Assembly (NCBI GenBank): GCA_964423745.1
Contig: CAYRGG010000047.1
Span: 1-34,135 of the forward strand
DNA length: 34,135 nt
DNA from: CAYRGG01 sp964423745
GTDB lineage: Bacteria; Pseudomonadota; Gammaproteobacteria; Competibacterales; Competibacteraceae
Reading direction: 5' to 3'
Shown here: in pieces, positions 8,842 to 16,056 of the stretch
How positions within the stretch are numbered: the first letter of the stretch is position 1
Layout: each line of letters starts with the position of its first letter
Made by a program: the position numbers and the translations under genes
Notes under the pieces: model-generated
The model's database searches: none
Told to the model about the DNA's origin: nothing
Seen by the model: only the letters and a program-made list of their open reading frames with translations

Positions 8842-10239
8842 ATGGTTAAAACCCGTTTTGCACCTAGTCCCACCGGCGATCTTCATATAGGAGGCGCACG
8901 CACTGCATTGTTTTCCTGGTTGTATGCGCGTAAACATGGTGGTCCTTTTGTTTTAAGGATTGAGGATACCGACTTAGAGCGTTCCACACCGGAATCCGTA
9001 AATGCTATTTTGGAAGCCATGACTTGGCTAAGTTTAGACTATGAAGAAGGACCTTTTTATCAAACCCAGCGTTTTGAACGTTACCAGGAAGTCCTGCGCC
9101 AACTGATGGCGGAGGGTAAAGCCTATTACTGCTATTGCACCAAGGAGGAGTTAGATGCTCTCCGCAGCGATCAACTCGCCCGTAAGGAAAAGCCTCGTTA
9201 TGATGGACGTTATCGGGATTATCAAGGTCCTCCTCGGGAAGGTGTTGAGCCTGTTATTCGTTTTAAAAATCCCCTGCACGGGGAAGTGATTGTCGATGAT
9301 TTGATTCGCGGTCGAATCGTTTTTAGGAATAACGAATTAGACGATCTTATCATTGCCCGTGCCGACGCAAGTCCCACTTATAATTTTTGCGTTGTCGTAG
9401 ATGACATGGACATGGGGATTACCCATGTCATTCGTGGTGACGATCACATCAACAACACACCACGACAAATCAATATTTTGCAAGCCCTTGGTGCGCCACT
9501 CCCTTGCTATGCCCATGTGCCGATGATCTTGGGAGCGGACGGAAAACGCTTATCCAAACGTCACGGCGCAGTAAGCGTGATGCAATATCGGGATGAAGGT
9601 TATCTGCCGCAAGCCTTATTAAACTACCTGGTGCGTTTAGGTTGGGCTTATGGCGATCAGGAAATTTTTTCTCTAAACGATATGATTCAGCTATTTGATC
9701 TCAAAGCTGTCAACAGAGCGCCTTCAACTTTCAATCCTGAAAAATTATTGTGGTTAAATCAGCATCATCTAAAAGAAGCAGAGCCTTTGGATGTGGCCCG
9801 CCACCTAAGCTGGCATATGGGACAGTTAGGCATTGATCCCAGCCAGGGTCCTACACTGGTGGAAGTGGTTAAAGCGTTTCGGGAGCGGTCTAAAACTTTA
9901 AAGGAAATGGCCGAGTCAAGCCGGTTTATTTATCAAGAATTTGAAAATTACGATGAGAAAGCTGCAAACAAACATTTAAACAAAGAAATTGAACCTTGTC
10001 TTCTTCGTCTACAAGCGTCTTTACAGGCTTTGTCCGAATGGCGTGCCGAGTCGATCCATAGGGTAATCGGCCATGTGGCCGAACAGCTAGGGTTAAAAAT
10101 GGGTAAAGTGGCGCAACCACTACGGGTTGCGGTTTCGGGTACTGCAGTTTCACCACCCATCGATATCACTCTCGCATTGTTAGGTCGGGAGAACACGCTA
10201 CGACGTATAGAACGGGCTTTAAATTTTATTCACCGCTGA
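8842..10239 (+). CDS. gltX: Glutamyl-tRNA synthetase
   Basis: GltX charges tRNA-Glu with glutamate. From the ATG at 8842 the protein is 465 residues, close to E. coli GltX (471). It has the class I signatures HIGG (15-18) and KRLSK (235-239), the EDTDLERSTPE motif, VIRGDDHINNTPRQI, and a full anticodon-binding region ending IERALNFIHR. I chose 8842 because the product then begins MVKTRFAPSPTG as in the family; the frame is open 39 codons further upstream without similarity. The zinc-binding site of the E. coli enzyme (C-x-C ... C-x-H) is half lost: Cys97 and Cys99 remain but the other pair is Tyr124 and Asp126. With gatB present, the enzyme may be non-discriminating and also charge tRNA-Gln, but the sequence does not settle this. 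Confidence 0.96.
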   Translation: MVKTRFAPSPTGDLHIGGARTALFSWLYARKHGGPFVLRIEDTDLERSTPESVNAILEAMTWLSLDYEEGPFYQTQRFERYQEVLRQLMAEGKAYYCYCTKEELDALRSDQLARKEKPRYDGRYRDYQGPPREGVEPVIRFKNPLHGEVIVDDLIRGRIVFRNNELDDLIIARADASPTYNFCVVVDDMDMGITHVIRGDDHINNTPRQINILQALGAPLPCYAHVPMILGADGKRLSKRHGAVSVMQYRDEGYLPQALLNYLVRLGWAYGDQEIFSLNDMIQLFDLKAVNRAPSTFNPEKLLWLNQHHLKEAEPLDVARHLSWHMGQLGIDPSQGPTLVEVVKAFRERSKTLKEMAESSRFIYQEFENYDEKAANKHLNKEIEPCLLRLQASLQALSEWRAESIHRVIGHVAEQLGLKMGKVAQPLRVAVSGTAVSPPIDITLALLGRENTLRRIERALNFIHR

Positions 10240-10261
10240 CCGATTACTCATTTTTGGCAGC

Positions 10262-10283
10262 GCGAATAAATTACCTTATTCGC
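10262..10283 (+). terminator. Hairpin downstream of gltX, possible terminator
   Basis: An 8-bp perfect stem (GCGAATAA paired with TTATTCGC) with a 6-base loop begins 22 bases after the gltX stop. Flanking AGCGC and GCGCT could extend it with a bulge. No T run follows, so rho-independent termination is doubtful. It lies between gltX and the separate tRNA promoter. Confidence 0.35.
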
Positions 10284-10317
10284 ATGGCGCTTTATGTATA
10301 AGCATTGAATTAAAATA

Positions 10318-10346
10318 TTGACACTTTTCGAGTGTTGTTCTACCAT
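10318..10346 (+). promoter_or_regulatory. sigma70-type promoter of the tRNA-Ala/tRNA-Glu pair
   Basis: A consensus -35 box TTGACA (10318-10323) is followed after 17 bases by TACCAT (10341-10346) as -10. The predicted start, around 10352, lies about 11 bases before the tRNA-Ala 5' end, a sensible short leader. No other strong candidate is visible between gltX and the tRNAs. Confidence 0.65.
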
Positions 10347-10362
10347 ACACAGCTCGTTTTTT

Positions 10363-10438
10363 GGGGCCATAGCTCAGCTGGGAGAGCGCCTGCATGGCAT
10401 GCAGGAGGTCGGCGGTTCGATCCCGCCTGGCTCCACCA
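10363..10438 (+). tRNA. tRNA-Ala (anticodon GGC)
   Basis: The 76 bases fold as a complete cloverleaf. The 7-bp acceptor stem GGGGCCA/TGGCTCC contains the G3:U70 pair that is the alanine identity element. The anticodon arm CCTGC-ATGGCAT-GCAGG gives anticodon GGC, reading GCC and GCU. The T arm GGCGG-TTCGATC-CCGCC and the encoded ACCA end are present. tRNA-Glu follows after 34 bases. Confidence 0.97.
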
Positions 10439-10472
10439 AAGTCTTTGCTTTTCCAATTTTACCTTCACTTAG

Positions 10473-10548
10473 GTCCCCATCGTCTAGAGGCCTAGGACAC
10501 AGCCCTTTCACGGCTGTAACAGGGGTTCGAATCCCCTTGGGGACGCCA
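10473..10548 (+). tRNA. tRNA-Glu (anticodon UUC)
   Basis: A 76-base cloverleaf nearly identical to the E. coli tRNA-Glu pattern: acceptor GTCCCCA/TGGGGAC, D arm with TCTAGAGGCCTAGGACA, anticodon arm CAGCC-CTTTCAC-GGCTG giving UUC, T arm AGGGG-TTCGAAT-CCCCT, and encoded GCCA end. It lies just downstream of gltX, the enzyme that charges it, an arrangement seen in other gammaproteobacteria. No clear terminator follows. Confidence 0.97.
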
Positions 10549-11023
10549 TATGCCACTTTTGCTATCCAAACCGGGCTAGCTAACTGCGGATCTAGTCGCA
10601 TTGCTCATGGATGTGCTTTTCTAATTTTCCCCACCAGGTACTCTTCTTCAGTAATGTTATTGCTTTAATAACAAAGAATATTCCGACAATTTTTCCAAGA
10701 AATATTTAATCAATCAAACACGGTTACTGCTGGTGTTTGGGTACGGACATCTGGGGTATCTTTATCTATAGAGTGAAATGTAATTTGCCACATACGCTTA
10801 AAGGTTTACTCTAAGAAGCTGTTTCAAAACCGGCTCATGTCCTTGACTTAAGCGTTACAGCACCTTCTCCGCTGCTCATTTACCTTATGTAAACTGCGCT
10901 GCTCGAAGGCGCTGCGCCTTGATTCAACGAACCTATGCGAGTTTTTGAAACAGCTTCTAAACTGAATTTTACCCAATAGTGTTATTAATGACTTCTTATG
11001 AACTAAGCGTTGTTCAGACGGAC
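10549..11023. other. Intergenic region after the tRNAs, containing a MITE-like element
   Basis: Apart from the inverted-repeat element at 10815-10957, described separately, this stretch shows no coding frame I can support and no hairpin with a T run. The sequence from 10549 to 10810 is of mixed composition with no recognised RNA or protein feature. Confidence 0.5.
10812..10960. mobile_element. MITE-like element, 143 bp, with 15-bp terminal inverted repeats
   Basis: The ends are perfect inverted repeats of 15 bases: GAAGCTGTTTCAAAA at 10815-10829 and its complement at 10943-10957. Both ends are flanked by TAA (10812-10814 and 10958-10960), consistent with a 3-bp target duplication. The interior has no coding capacity but several short palindromes, for example AAGGCG-CTG-CGCCTT near 10906-10920. 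This is what one expects of a non-autonomous element moved in trans. The end sequence and TNA target recall the IS1031 subgroup of the IS5 family as I remember it, but no transposase is present here to confirm that. No second copy occurs in the window. Confidence 0.6.
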
Positions 11024-11194
11024 ATGAGTATGACAATAAATCGCATTATGTGCCATTTGCGAGACATTCCTGAGGGCAGTAGCAAGGGTTTTGCAATTGC
11101 CCAAGATGCTACTTTCGCCGAGACTAAAGTAGCGGTCGAGGTACAAGACGGTTGGGTAGTCAGTAAGGAAAACCTGGACTCGTCCCATGGTTGA
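11024..11194 (+). pseudogene. Probable internally deleted Rieske [2Fe-2S] protein, coupled to the ABC ATPase gene
   Basis: The short frame encodes about 56 residues from the ATG at 11024 (ATG at 11030 also possible). The start, MCHLRDIPEGSSKGFAIA, matches the opening strand and loop of small Rieske proteins, and the end, VAVEVQDGWVV, resembles their closing strand. The two cluster-binding motifs normally between them (C-x-H and C-x-x-H) are absent, so the middle appears to have been lost while the frame stayed open. It cannot hold an iron-sulfur cluster. The stop overlaps the ABC ATPase start by 8 bases, so translation of this remnant may still feed the next gene. It could instead be an unrelated small protein; the Rieske reading rests on short similarity judged by eye. 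Confidence 0.45.
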
Positions 11195-11936
11195 AACAGT
11201 TGTTCAAGTCAACGACCTCAGTAAACTTTATGGCTTAGTAAAGGCTGTAGACAGTATTACTTTCCAAGTGGGAAAAAACAAAACCTGTGCCCTATTGGGG
11301 GGAAATGGGGCAGGCAAAACCACCACTATCGCCATGCTTCTTGGCTTGTTATTACCCAGTGCAGGAGAAGTGCGTATTTTGGGTGAAGATATGCTGCGCC
11401 ATCGCTATCGGGTGCTACCGAGGATGAACTTTTCATCTCCCTATGTGGATCTACCCCAACGTCTCACGGTTGCTGAAAACCTGACTGTCTATGCACGCCT
11501 TTACGGTCTCCGCAAAGTGCGTAAACGGGTGGTGGAGTTGGGCGGGAAATTGGATATCGAGCGTTTTTTTAAACGCCCCTATGGCAGTCTTTCAGCAGGT
11601 CAGAAAACCCGAGTGGCGCTTGCTAAAGCCCTGCTCAATAAGCCTGAGCTTTTGTTGTTGGATGAACCGACCGCTTCCCTTGATCCGGATACAGCCGATC
11701 GGATGCGGCAGATATTGATGACCTATCAAAGGAGTAGTGGAGCCACGCTGTTGATGGCCTCGCACAATATGAGTGAAGTGGAGCGGATGTGTGATCAAGT
11801 GATTATGTTACGCCAGGGGCAAATCGTCGCTAGCGGCGCACCCCGGGAGTTGATGCATCGCTACGGTCGCCGGGATATGGAAGCCGTATTTTTAGATATC
11901 GCCCGCGGTATTGAAAACCGTGAGATCGCCGTATGA
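11187..11936 (+). CDS. ABC-2 type exporter, ATP-binding subunit (NodI-like)
   Basis: The 249-residue protein is a single ABC ATPase domain that would power an exporter at the inner membrane. Visible motifs are Walker A GGNGAGKTT (about residues 38-46), the signature LSAGQ, Walker B LLLLDEPTASLD, and the H-loop SHNMSE. The signature carries Ala where most have Gly. The last about 40 residues (SGAPRELMHRYGRRDMEAVFLDIARG) are typical of NodI/CcmA/DRA-like subunits of ABC-2 exporters. It overlaps the permease gene by 4 bases (ATGA) and the upstream small frame by 8. The substrate cannot be told from sequence; relatives handle lipids, polysaccharides or drugs. Confidence 0.9.
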   Translation: MVETVVQVNDLSKLYGLVKAVDSITFQVGKNKTCALLGGNGAGKTTTIAMLLGLLLPSAGEVRILGEDMLRHRYRVLPRMNFSSPYVDLPQRLTVAENLTVYARLYGLRKVRKRVVELGGKLDIERFFKRPYGSLSAGQKTRVALAKALLNKPELLLLDEPTASLDPDTADRMRQILMTYQRSSGATLLMASHNMSEVERMCDQVIMLRQGQIVASGAPRELMHRYGRRDMEAVFLDIARGIENREIAV

Positions 11937-12733
11937 ACGGATTTTCCCCGTCGCGTATCGGAGCCATGGTACTGCGTTACGCCTATCTATTACGGGGATC
12001 TTGGCCTCGTGTGTTGGAACTCGCTTATTGGCCCACGGTACAGATGATTTTGTGGGGATTTATTACCCAGTATTTTAAAAGCAACAGTAGTTTACTCAAC
12101 CAAGCGGCGGGTTTGCTTATCTCAGGTGTACTGCTTTGGGACGTTCTGTTCCGCAGTCAGTTGGGCGTATCGGTGGTGTTTTTTGAAGAACTCCATTCGC
12201 GCAATCTAGGGCATTTATTTGTTAGCCCCTTACGCCCTTATGAGCTTATCTGCGCCCTCATGGTGATCAGTTTGATGCGCACCCTGATCGGTGTCGGGGC
12301 TGCTGCGGGGTTAGCTGTTCCCTTCTATGGCTATTCGATTTTAGAGATGGGTCTGCCACTCTTGGGTTTCTTAGCCAGCCTTATGGTGATGGGGTGGTCC
12401 GTGGGTCTTATGGTGGCTGCCCTCGTCCTGCGCCATGGCGTGGGGGCGGAAAGTATTGCCTGGATTGCTATTTTCGCCCTAGCGCCCATTAGCGGCATCT
12501 ACTACCCCATCGCCACATTGCCTGATTGGTTGCAGCCGGTGGCGTTAGCATTGCCCTCTAGTCATGTGTTTGAGGGTATGCGAGCAGTGTTGTTGACGCA
12601 GACGGTACGGTTGGACTTTATGTTCTACGCGACACTACTCAATGGGTTGTATTTAGGATTAGGCGTCAGTGTTTTTCTATTTACATTTCGCCTGGCGCGC
12701 CAGCGTGGATTGTTATTTCAATCGGGAGAATGA
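11933..12733 (+). CDS. ABC-2 type exporter, permease subunit
   Basis: The 266-residue product has about six hydrophobic segments and the ABC-2 permease pattern: an N-terminal amphipathic stretch, then FEELHSRNLGHLFVSPLRPYELI, characteristic of this family, and a C-terminal part with the SGIYYPIATLPDWLQPVALALPSSHVFEGMR segment close to the NodJ/YadH signature. It forms a pair with the preceding ATPase; two copies of each would make the exporter. The ATG overlaps the ATPase stop in an ATGA. Substrate unknown. Confidence 0.9.
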   Translation: MNGFSPSRIGAMVLRYAYLLRGSWPRVLELAYWPTVQMILWGFITQYFKSNSSLLNQAAGLLISGVLLWDVLFRSQLGVSVVFFEELHSRNLGHLFVSPLRPYELICALMVISLMRTLIGVGAAAGLAVPFYGYSILEMGLPLLGFLASLMVMGWSVGLMVAALVLRHGVGAESIAWIAIFALAPISGIYYPIATLPDWLQPVALALPSSHVFEGMRAVLLTQTVRLDFMFYATLLNGLYLGLGVSVFLFTFRLARQRGLLFQSGE

Positions 12734-12757
12734 CAAGGGAGTATTGGCATTATAGTT

Positions 12758-13861
12758 ATGGAAAAAGTGGATTGTGTTGTTATCGGTGCAGGCGTCCTTG
12801 GCTTAGCGGTGGCTCGCAAACTGGCTCAAATCGGACGTGAAGTCATCGTGTTAGAAGCTGCAAAAACCGTAGGTACGGAGACTTCATCCCGTAATAGCGA
12901 AGTCATTCATGCAGGGATTTACTATCCCCAAGATAGTCTAAAGGCGCGTTTCTGTGTCGCGGGTCGCCAGGCGCTCTATCGCTACTGTGAGGCGCGTCAT
13001 GTGCCACACCGGGCCTGCGGCAAGCTGATCGTGGCAACCAACAAGGCACAAATCTCTATCCTCCAACAGCTCAGTGAAAAAGCTATCTGCAATGGCGTTA
13101 CGGATCTGTATTGGTTAAGTCCCGATCAAGTGCATGAACTAGAACCCGCCATCCGCTGTATGGCCGCGTTGCGTTCCCCATCCAGCGGTATTATCGACAG
13201 TCATGGGTTTATGCTGGCGTTACAGGGGGATGCGGAACACGCAGGCACCCTGTTCGCGTTTTTGAGTCCTGTTGCGTCAGGAGCAATACAAGAAGACGGA
13301 ATCGTTCTTGACGTGGAAGGCGATGAACCCATGCAGTTGCTAGCCCACAGCGTCATTAATTGTGCCGGGCTGCATGCAGCCCAGGTGGCTAAGCGGCTAC
13401 GGGGATTTCCGTCAAAATGGGTGCCCGACTACTATTATGCTAAGGGTAATTACTATGTCTTGGCTGGCCGCTCACCGTTTCAAAGTCTTATCTATCCGGT
13501 GCCAGAGCAGGCCGGTTTAGGGGTTCATGTGACCCTCGACATGAGCGGACAGGCCCGTTTTGGCCCAGATGTAGAGTGGGTGGATGAAATTGATTATCAG
13601 GTGGATCCTAGGCGGGCCGATAGTTTCTATGAGGCAATTCGCTGTTATTGGCCTGACCTTCGGGATGGCGATCTTCAGCCCGGCTATGCGGGTATCAGGC
13701 CTAAGCTCCAGCCTCCTGGAGCGCCAGCGGCGGATTTTCTGATTCAAGGTCCAGAAGACCACGGTATCAAAGGCTTAGTGCATCTATTTGGTATAGAATC
13801 ACCTGGTCTGACAGCTGCACTGGCCATTGCCGACCATGTGGCTGATAAGCTGGCGGCTTGA
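12758..13861 (+). CDS. FAD-dependent oxidoreductase, L-2-hydroxyglutarate dehydrogenase-like
   Basis: The 367-residue protein belongs to the DAO superfamily of FAD enzymes. It opens with the dinucleotide loop VIGAGVLGLAVARKLA (about residues 8-23), then TSSRNSEVIHAGIYYP, the signature of the L-2-hydroxyglutarate dehydrogenase (LhgO/L2HGDH) branch, and near the C-terminus GYAGIRPKL and LFGIESPGLTAALAIADHV, which close the FAD site. The likely reaction is oxidation of L-2-hydroxyglutarate or a similar 2-hydroxy acid, but the branch contains uncharacterised members. It follows the ABC permease by 24 bases and may be co-transcribed; AAGGGAG lies unusually far (about 17 bases) from the ATG. No membrane segment is visible. 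Confidence 0.85.
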   Translation: MEKVDCVVIGAGVLGLAVARKLAQIGREVIVLEAAKTVGTETSSRNSEVIHAGIYYPQDSLKARFCVAGRQALYRYCEARHVPHRACGKLIVATNKAQISILQQLSEKAICNGVTDLYWLSPDQVHELEPAIRCMAALRSPSSGIIDSHGFMLALQGDAEHAGTLFAFLSPVASGAIQEDGIVLDVEGDEPMQLLAHSVINCAGLHAAQVAKRLRGFPSKWVPDYYYAKGNYYVLAGRSPFQSLIYPVPEQAGLGVHVTLDMSGQARFGPDVEWVDEIDYQVDPRRADSFYEAIRCYWPDLRDGDLQPGYAGIRPKLQPPGAPAADFLIQGPEDHGIKGLVHLFGIESPGLTAALAIADHVADKLAA

Positions 13862-13986
13862 GTAATCAGGACTATTGCTGCTGGTTCTTTTTTTGGTTCT
13901 CAATTGCTTGGACGAATACTCATCAAATCATATACGATCAACAAGACGTTTTTGTTTCAGGAATAGCTTCTGGTCATTCGCTAATT

Positions 13987-14427
13987 TTAATACGGATCCA
14001 AAATATCTATCTCTTCAGAACAATTCTTAAAATCATCTATATTGCGAGTCACGATTACCATTCTGTGGAGTTGCGCTGTAACAGTAATAAGACTATCAAT
14101 AATAGGCAGTTTTTTACCATCAGCTTCTGAATGACCACAAAGACTCGCCCAAGCATTTAACAAAATGGCATCGATGGCAACTATTCGACCTTTAAAGCGT
14201 TCTTCGAGATGATTAATCCAGTTACTAATTTTTTGCGCCCTGGCTTTGTTATCATGTGCAGGTTCTTTTATTCGAAGTTTGTAATAACCTTTCCTAAGTT
14301 CCGCAATAGCTAAACAGCTAAGATACAAATTTCGTTCATCTTGATTATCCAGCCACCCAATTACTTTTTGGGATGGTTTCTTTTTCAAATATTCCGAAAC
14401 AATGCATGTGTCGAGTAAATAATTCAT
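13987..14427 (-). CDS. vapC: PIN-domain toxin (VapC/FitB type)
   Basis: PIN-domain toxins are metal-dependent RNases that cut specific RNAs when freed from their antitoxin. The 146-residue protein has the four acidic positions expected: Asp6 in YLLDTCIVSE, Glu43 in AIAELRKG, Asp111 in LPIIDSLIT and Asp131/132 in TRNIDDF. The DT-x-VVSEL opening places it with the FitB/VapC group; a Cys replaces the usual Asn at residue 8. Its start overlaps the antitoxin stop by 4 bases. The pair lies between an FAD oxidoreductase and nfi, on the opposite strand from the former, and is visibly richer in A+T than its neighbours, suggesting acquisition. Target RNA unknown. Confidence 0.9.
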   Translation of the reverse strand: MNYLLDTCIVSEYLKKKPSQKVIGWLDNQDERNLYLSCLAIAELRKGYYKLRIKEPAHDNKARAQKISNWINHLEERFKGRIVAIDAILLNAWASLCGHSEADGKKLPIIDSLITVTAQLHRMVIVTRNIDDFKNCSEEIDILDPY

Positions 14428-14687
14428 AGCTCAATATCTCTACCTACATCTTGATTCCTTGCAAATAACACCTCTTCATCGTCATCGAGCATTGGCATCA
14501 GAAGCGCTGAAGACAGTGGTGTAGAAGGTTGAGCCAACTTTCTGTAATCGTTTGTTGATAAGACAACGGCCGCTGGCTTGCCATGGACAGTGATAAATTG
14601 AGGTACGCCTTTATCGGCTTCTTTAACCAGTTGGCTCAGTTTGTTTTTTGCCTCTTGTAGTTGCCATTCATTATTTGCAACACCCAT
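14424..14687 (-). CDS. Phd/YefM-type antitoxin
   Basis: The 87-residue protein has the Phd/YefM fold signature WQLQEAKNKLSQLVKEA followed by GVPQFITVHGKPAAVVLSTNDYRKL, the N-terminal DNA-binding half that normally represses the operon. The acidic C-terminal tail (MPMLDDDEEVLFARNQDVGRDIEL) should be the toxin-binding segment. It lies directly upstream of the PIN toxin with a 4-base ATGA overlap. AAGGGTGAT sits just ahead of the ATG at 14687 as ribosome binding site. Autorepression is inferred from the family; no operator was identified in the short upstream region to nfi. Confidence 0.9.
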   Translation of the reverse strand: MGVANNEWQLQEAKNKLSQLVKEADKGVPQFITVHGKPAAVVLSTNDYRKLAQPSTPLSSALLMPMLDDDEEVLFARNQDVGRDIEL

Positions 14688-14754
14688 GCCATCACCCTTT
14701 TATCTAGACAGTCTAGCCATAATAGCATGGATATTAAAAAATTTATCCTTTTTT

Positions 14755-15420
14755 CTATCCTGATGCCAAACGATGAGCATGGCGGGTGGTTTCTGGAAGC
14801 CGATAGCGGGTGCAACAACCCATAACATAAGCGATGGCGGTTTCCAGGCTGATGCGATGTCCTGATGAGATATATAATGGTTTTACATTAACTCGGGTAC
14901 GCAGTACCGCGCCGATCACTTCCCCACCGTCTTGCAAATTTGTCCAGGCGCCTCGTTCTTGGGGTACAGCGTCATGGGTACCCCATAGGCGACTTTTAGC
15001 AACGCCGATGCTGGGAATATCCACCAGCAGACCCAAATGGCTGGCAATACCTAGGCGTCGTGGGTGGGCGATGCCTTGTCCGTCGCAGAGCAACAAATCC
15101 GGTGGTTGAGAAAGTTGCGCCAAAGCATCGAGTACGGCAGGAATTTCCCGAAACGATAACAAACCCGGCACATAAGGAAATCCCGTTGGACAGTGGGCAA
15201 TAGCGGTTTCTTGCAGGGTTAATGCTGGGTAGTTTAATACGGCAACCGCGGCTCGGGTAACTCGACCTTTATCCTCAAAACCCACGTCAACTCCAGCTAC
15301 ACGATGAACGCTACTCAACTGGTCTTCAATTATTAGGTGTTTTCGTAATTCTTTTTGCAGGGCTATGGCTTGTTTCGGCGTGAGATTCCAAGGATGTTGG
15401 AGAGCGCCAGCCATGGACAT
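14755..15420 (-). CDS. nfi: Endonuclease V (deaminated base repair)
   Basis: Endonuclease V nicks DNA one base 3' of deoxyinosine arising by adenine deamination. The 221-residue protein has the catalytic residues expected by comparison with the Thermotoga enzyme: Asp45 in VAGVDVGF, Glu92 in PYVPGLLSFRE and Asp113 in LLCDGQGIAHPRRLGIASHLG, plus IGVAKSRLWG and the YISSGHRISLETA segment near the C-terminus. The start is either ATG 15420 or ATG 15414; no strong ribosome binding site distinguishes them. It lies 36 bases downstream of metW and could be read through from it. Identification is firm. Confidence 0.95.
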   Translation of the reverse strand: MSMAGALQHPWNLTPKQAIALQKELRKHLIIEDQLSSVHRVAGVDVGFEDKGRVTRAAVAVLNYPALTLQETAIAHCPTGFPYVPGLLSFREIPAVLDALAQLSQPPDLLLCDGQGIAHPRRLGIASHLGLLVDIPSIGVAKSRLWGTHDAVPQERGAWTNLQDGGEVIGAVLRTRVNVKPLYISSGHRISLETAIAYVMGCCTRYRLPETTRHAHRLASG

Positions 15421-15456
15421 ATTTTGCCGGTTTTAGCGTGTTAAAATGAATTGCGT

Positions 15457-16056
15457 TTAACGCCGACCTAATCGATACAAAGCCAATTCTCCCAACAGGT
15501 TGGGTAACAGCCGTAGGCCAAAACTGGAACGATGAGCATAGTCCACAACGGCTCGCTGAAGAATAGTGATGCCTTTGTGGCGGCACAGTTTTTCAAAATC
15601 TTGAATCGTAAATAAATGAATATTGGGTGTATTGTACCATGCATAGGGAAGAGTTTTTTTAACCACGGGCATATGTCCCCCGAAGGTAAGCTGAACACGG
15701 CATTTCCAATGGCCAAAATTTGGGAAGGTAACGATGCCTTCTCGGCCTACGCGCAACATTTCATCCAGCAGTCGTTCCGTGTGCTGCACCGCTTGCAGGG
15801 TTTGCGTCATAATCACGTAGTCAAAAGCGGCATCATTAAAGTCTGATAAGCCGGCTTCTAGATTAGTATGGATAACGTTGACGCCCGACTGTACAGACTC
15901 GATGATTTTGTCTTCGTCAATTTCGAGACCGTACCCCTGCACCTGTTTATGGTCCCTTAAATGGGCCAACAAAGTACCATCACCGCAGCCCAAGTCCAAA
16001 ACTGTTGTGCTAGGGCGCACCCATTTTGCAATAGTGGTAAGGTCAGGCCGCTGCAT
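15457..16056 (-). CDS. metW: Methionine biosynthesis protein MetW
   Basis: MetW is a methyltransferase-fold protein that partners with MetX in homoserine acylation in many proteobacteria. From the ATG at 16056 it is 199 residues, beginning MQRPDLTTIAKWVRPSTTVL, with the SAM-binding loop LDLGCGDGTLL, GLEIDEDKI, and the MetW signatures VIMTQTLQAVQ and FPNFGHWKCR, ending FGLRLLPNLLGELALYRLGRR. The frame runs open further upstream, but those residues lie inside metX and lack similarity. The start overlaps the metX stop by 14 bases, and GGGAAG about 10 bases ahead can serve as ribosome binding site. Whether it methylates anything is unknown. Confidence 0.94.
   Translation of the reverse strand: MQRPDLTTIAKWVRPSTTVLDLGCGDGTLLAHLRDHKQVQGYGLEIDEDKIIESVQSGVNVIHTNLEAGLSDFNDAAFDYVIMTQTLQAVQHTERLLDEMLRVGREGIVTFPNFGHWKCRVQLTFGGHMPVVKKTLPYAWYNTPNIHLFTIQDFEKLCRHKGITILQRAVVDYAHRSSFGLRLLPNLLGELALYRLGRR

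Noticed and set aside
10374..10668. Open frames running through the tRNA genes on both strands
   Set aside because: They translate tRNA sequence; both tRNAs fold fully, so the frames are fortuitous.
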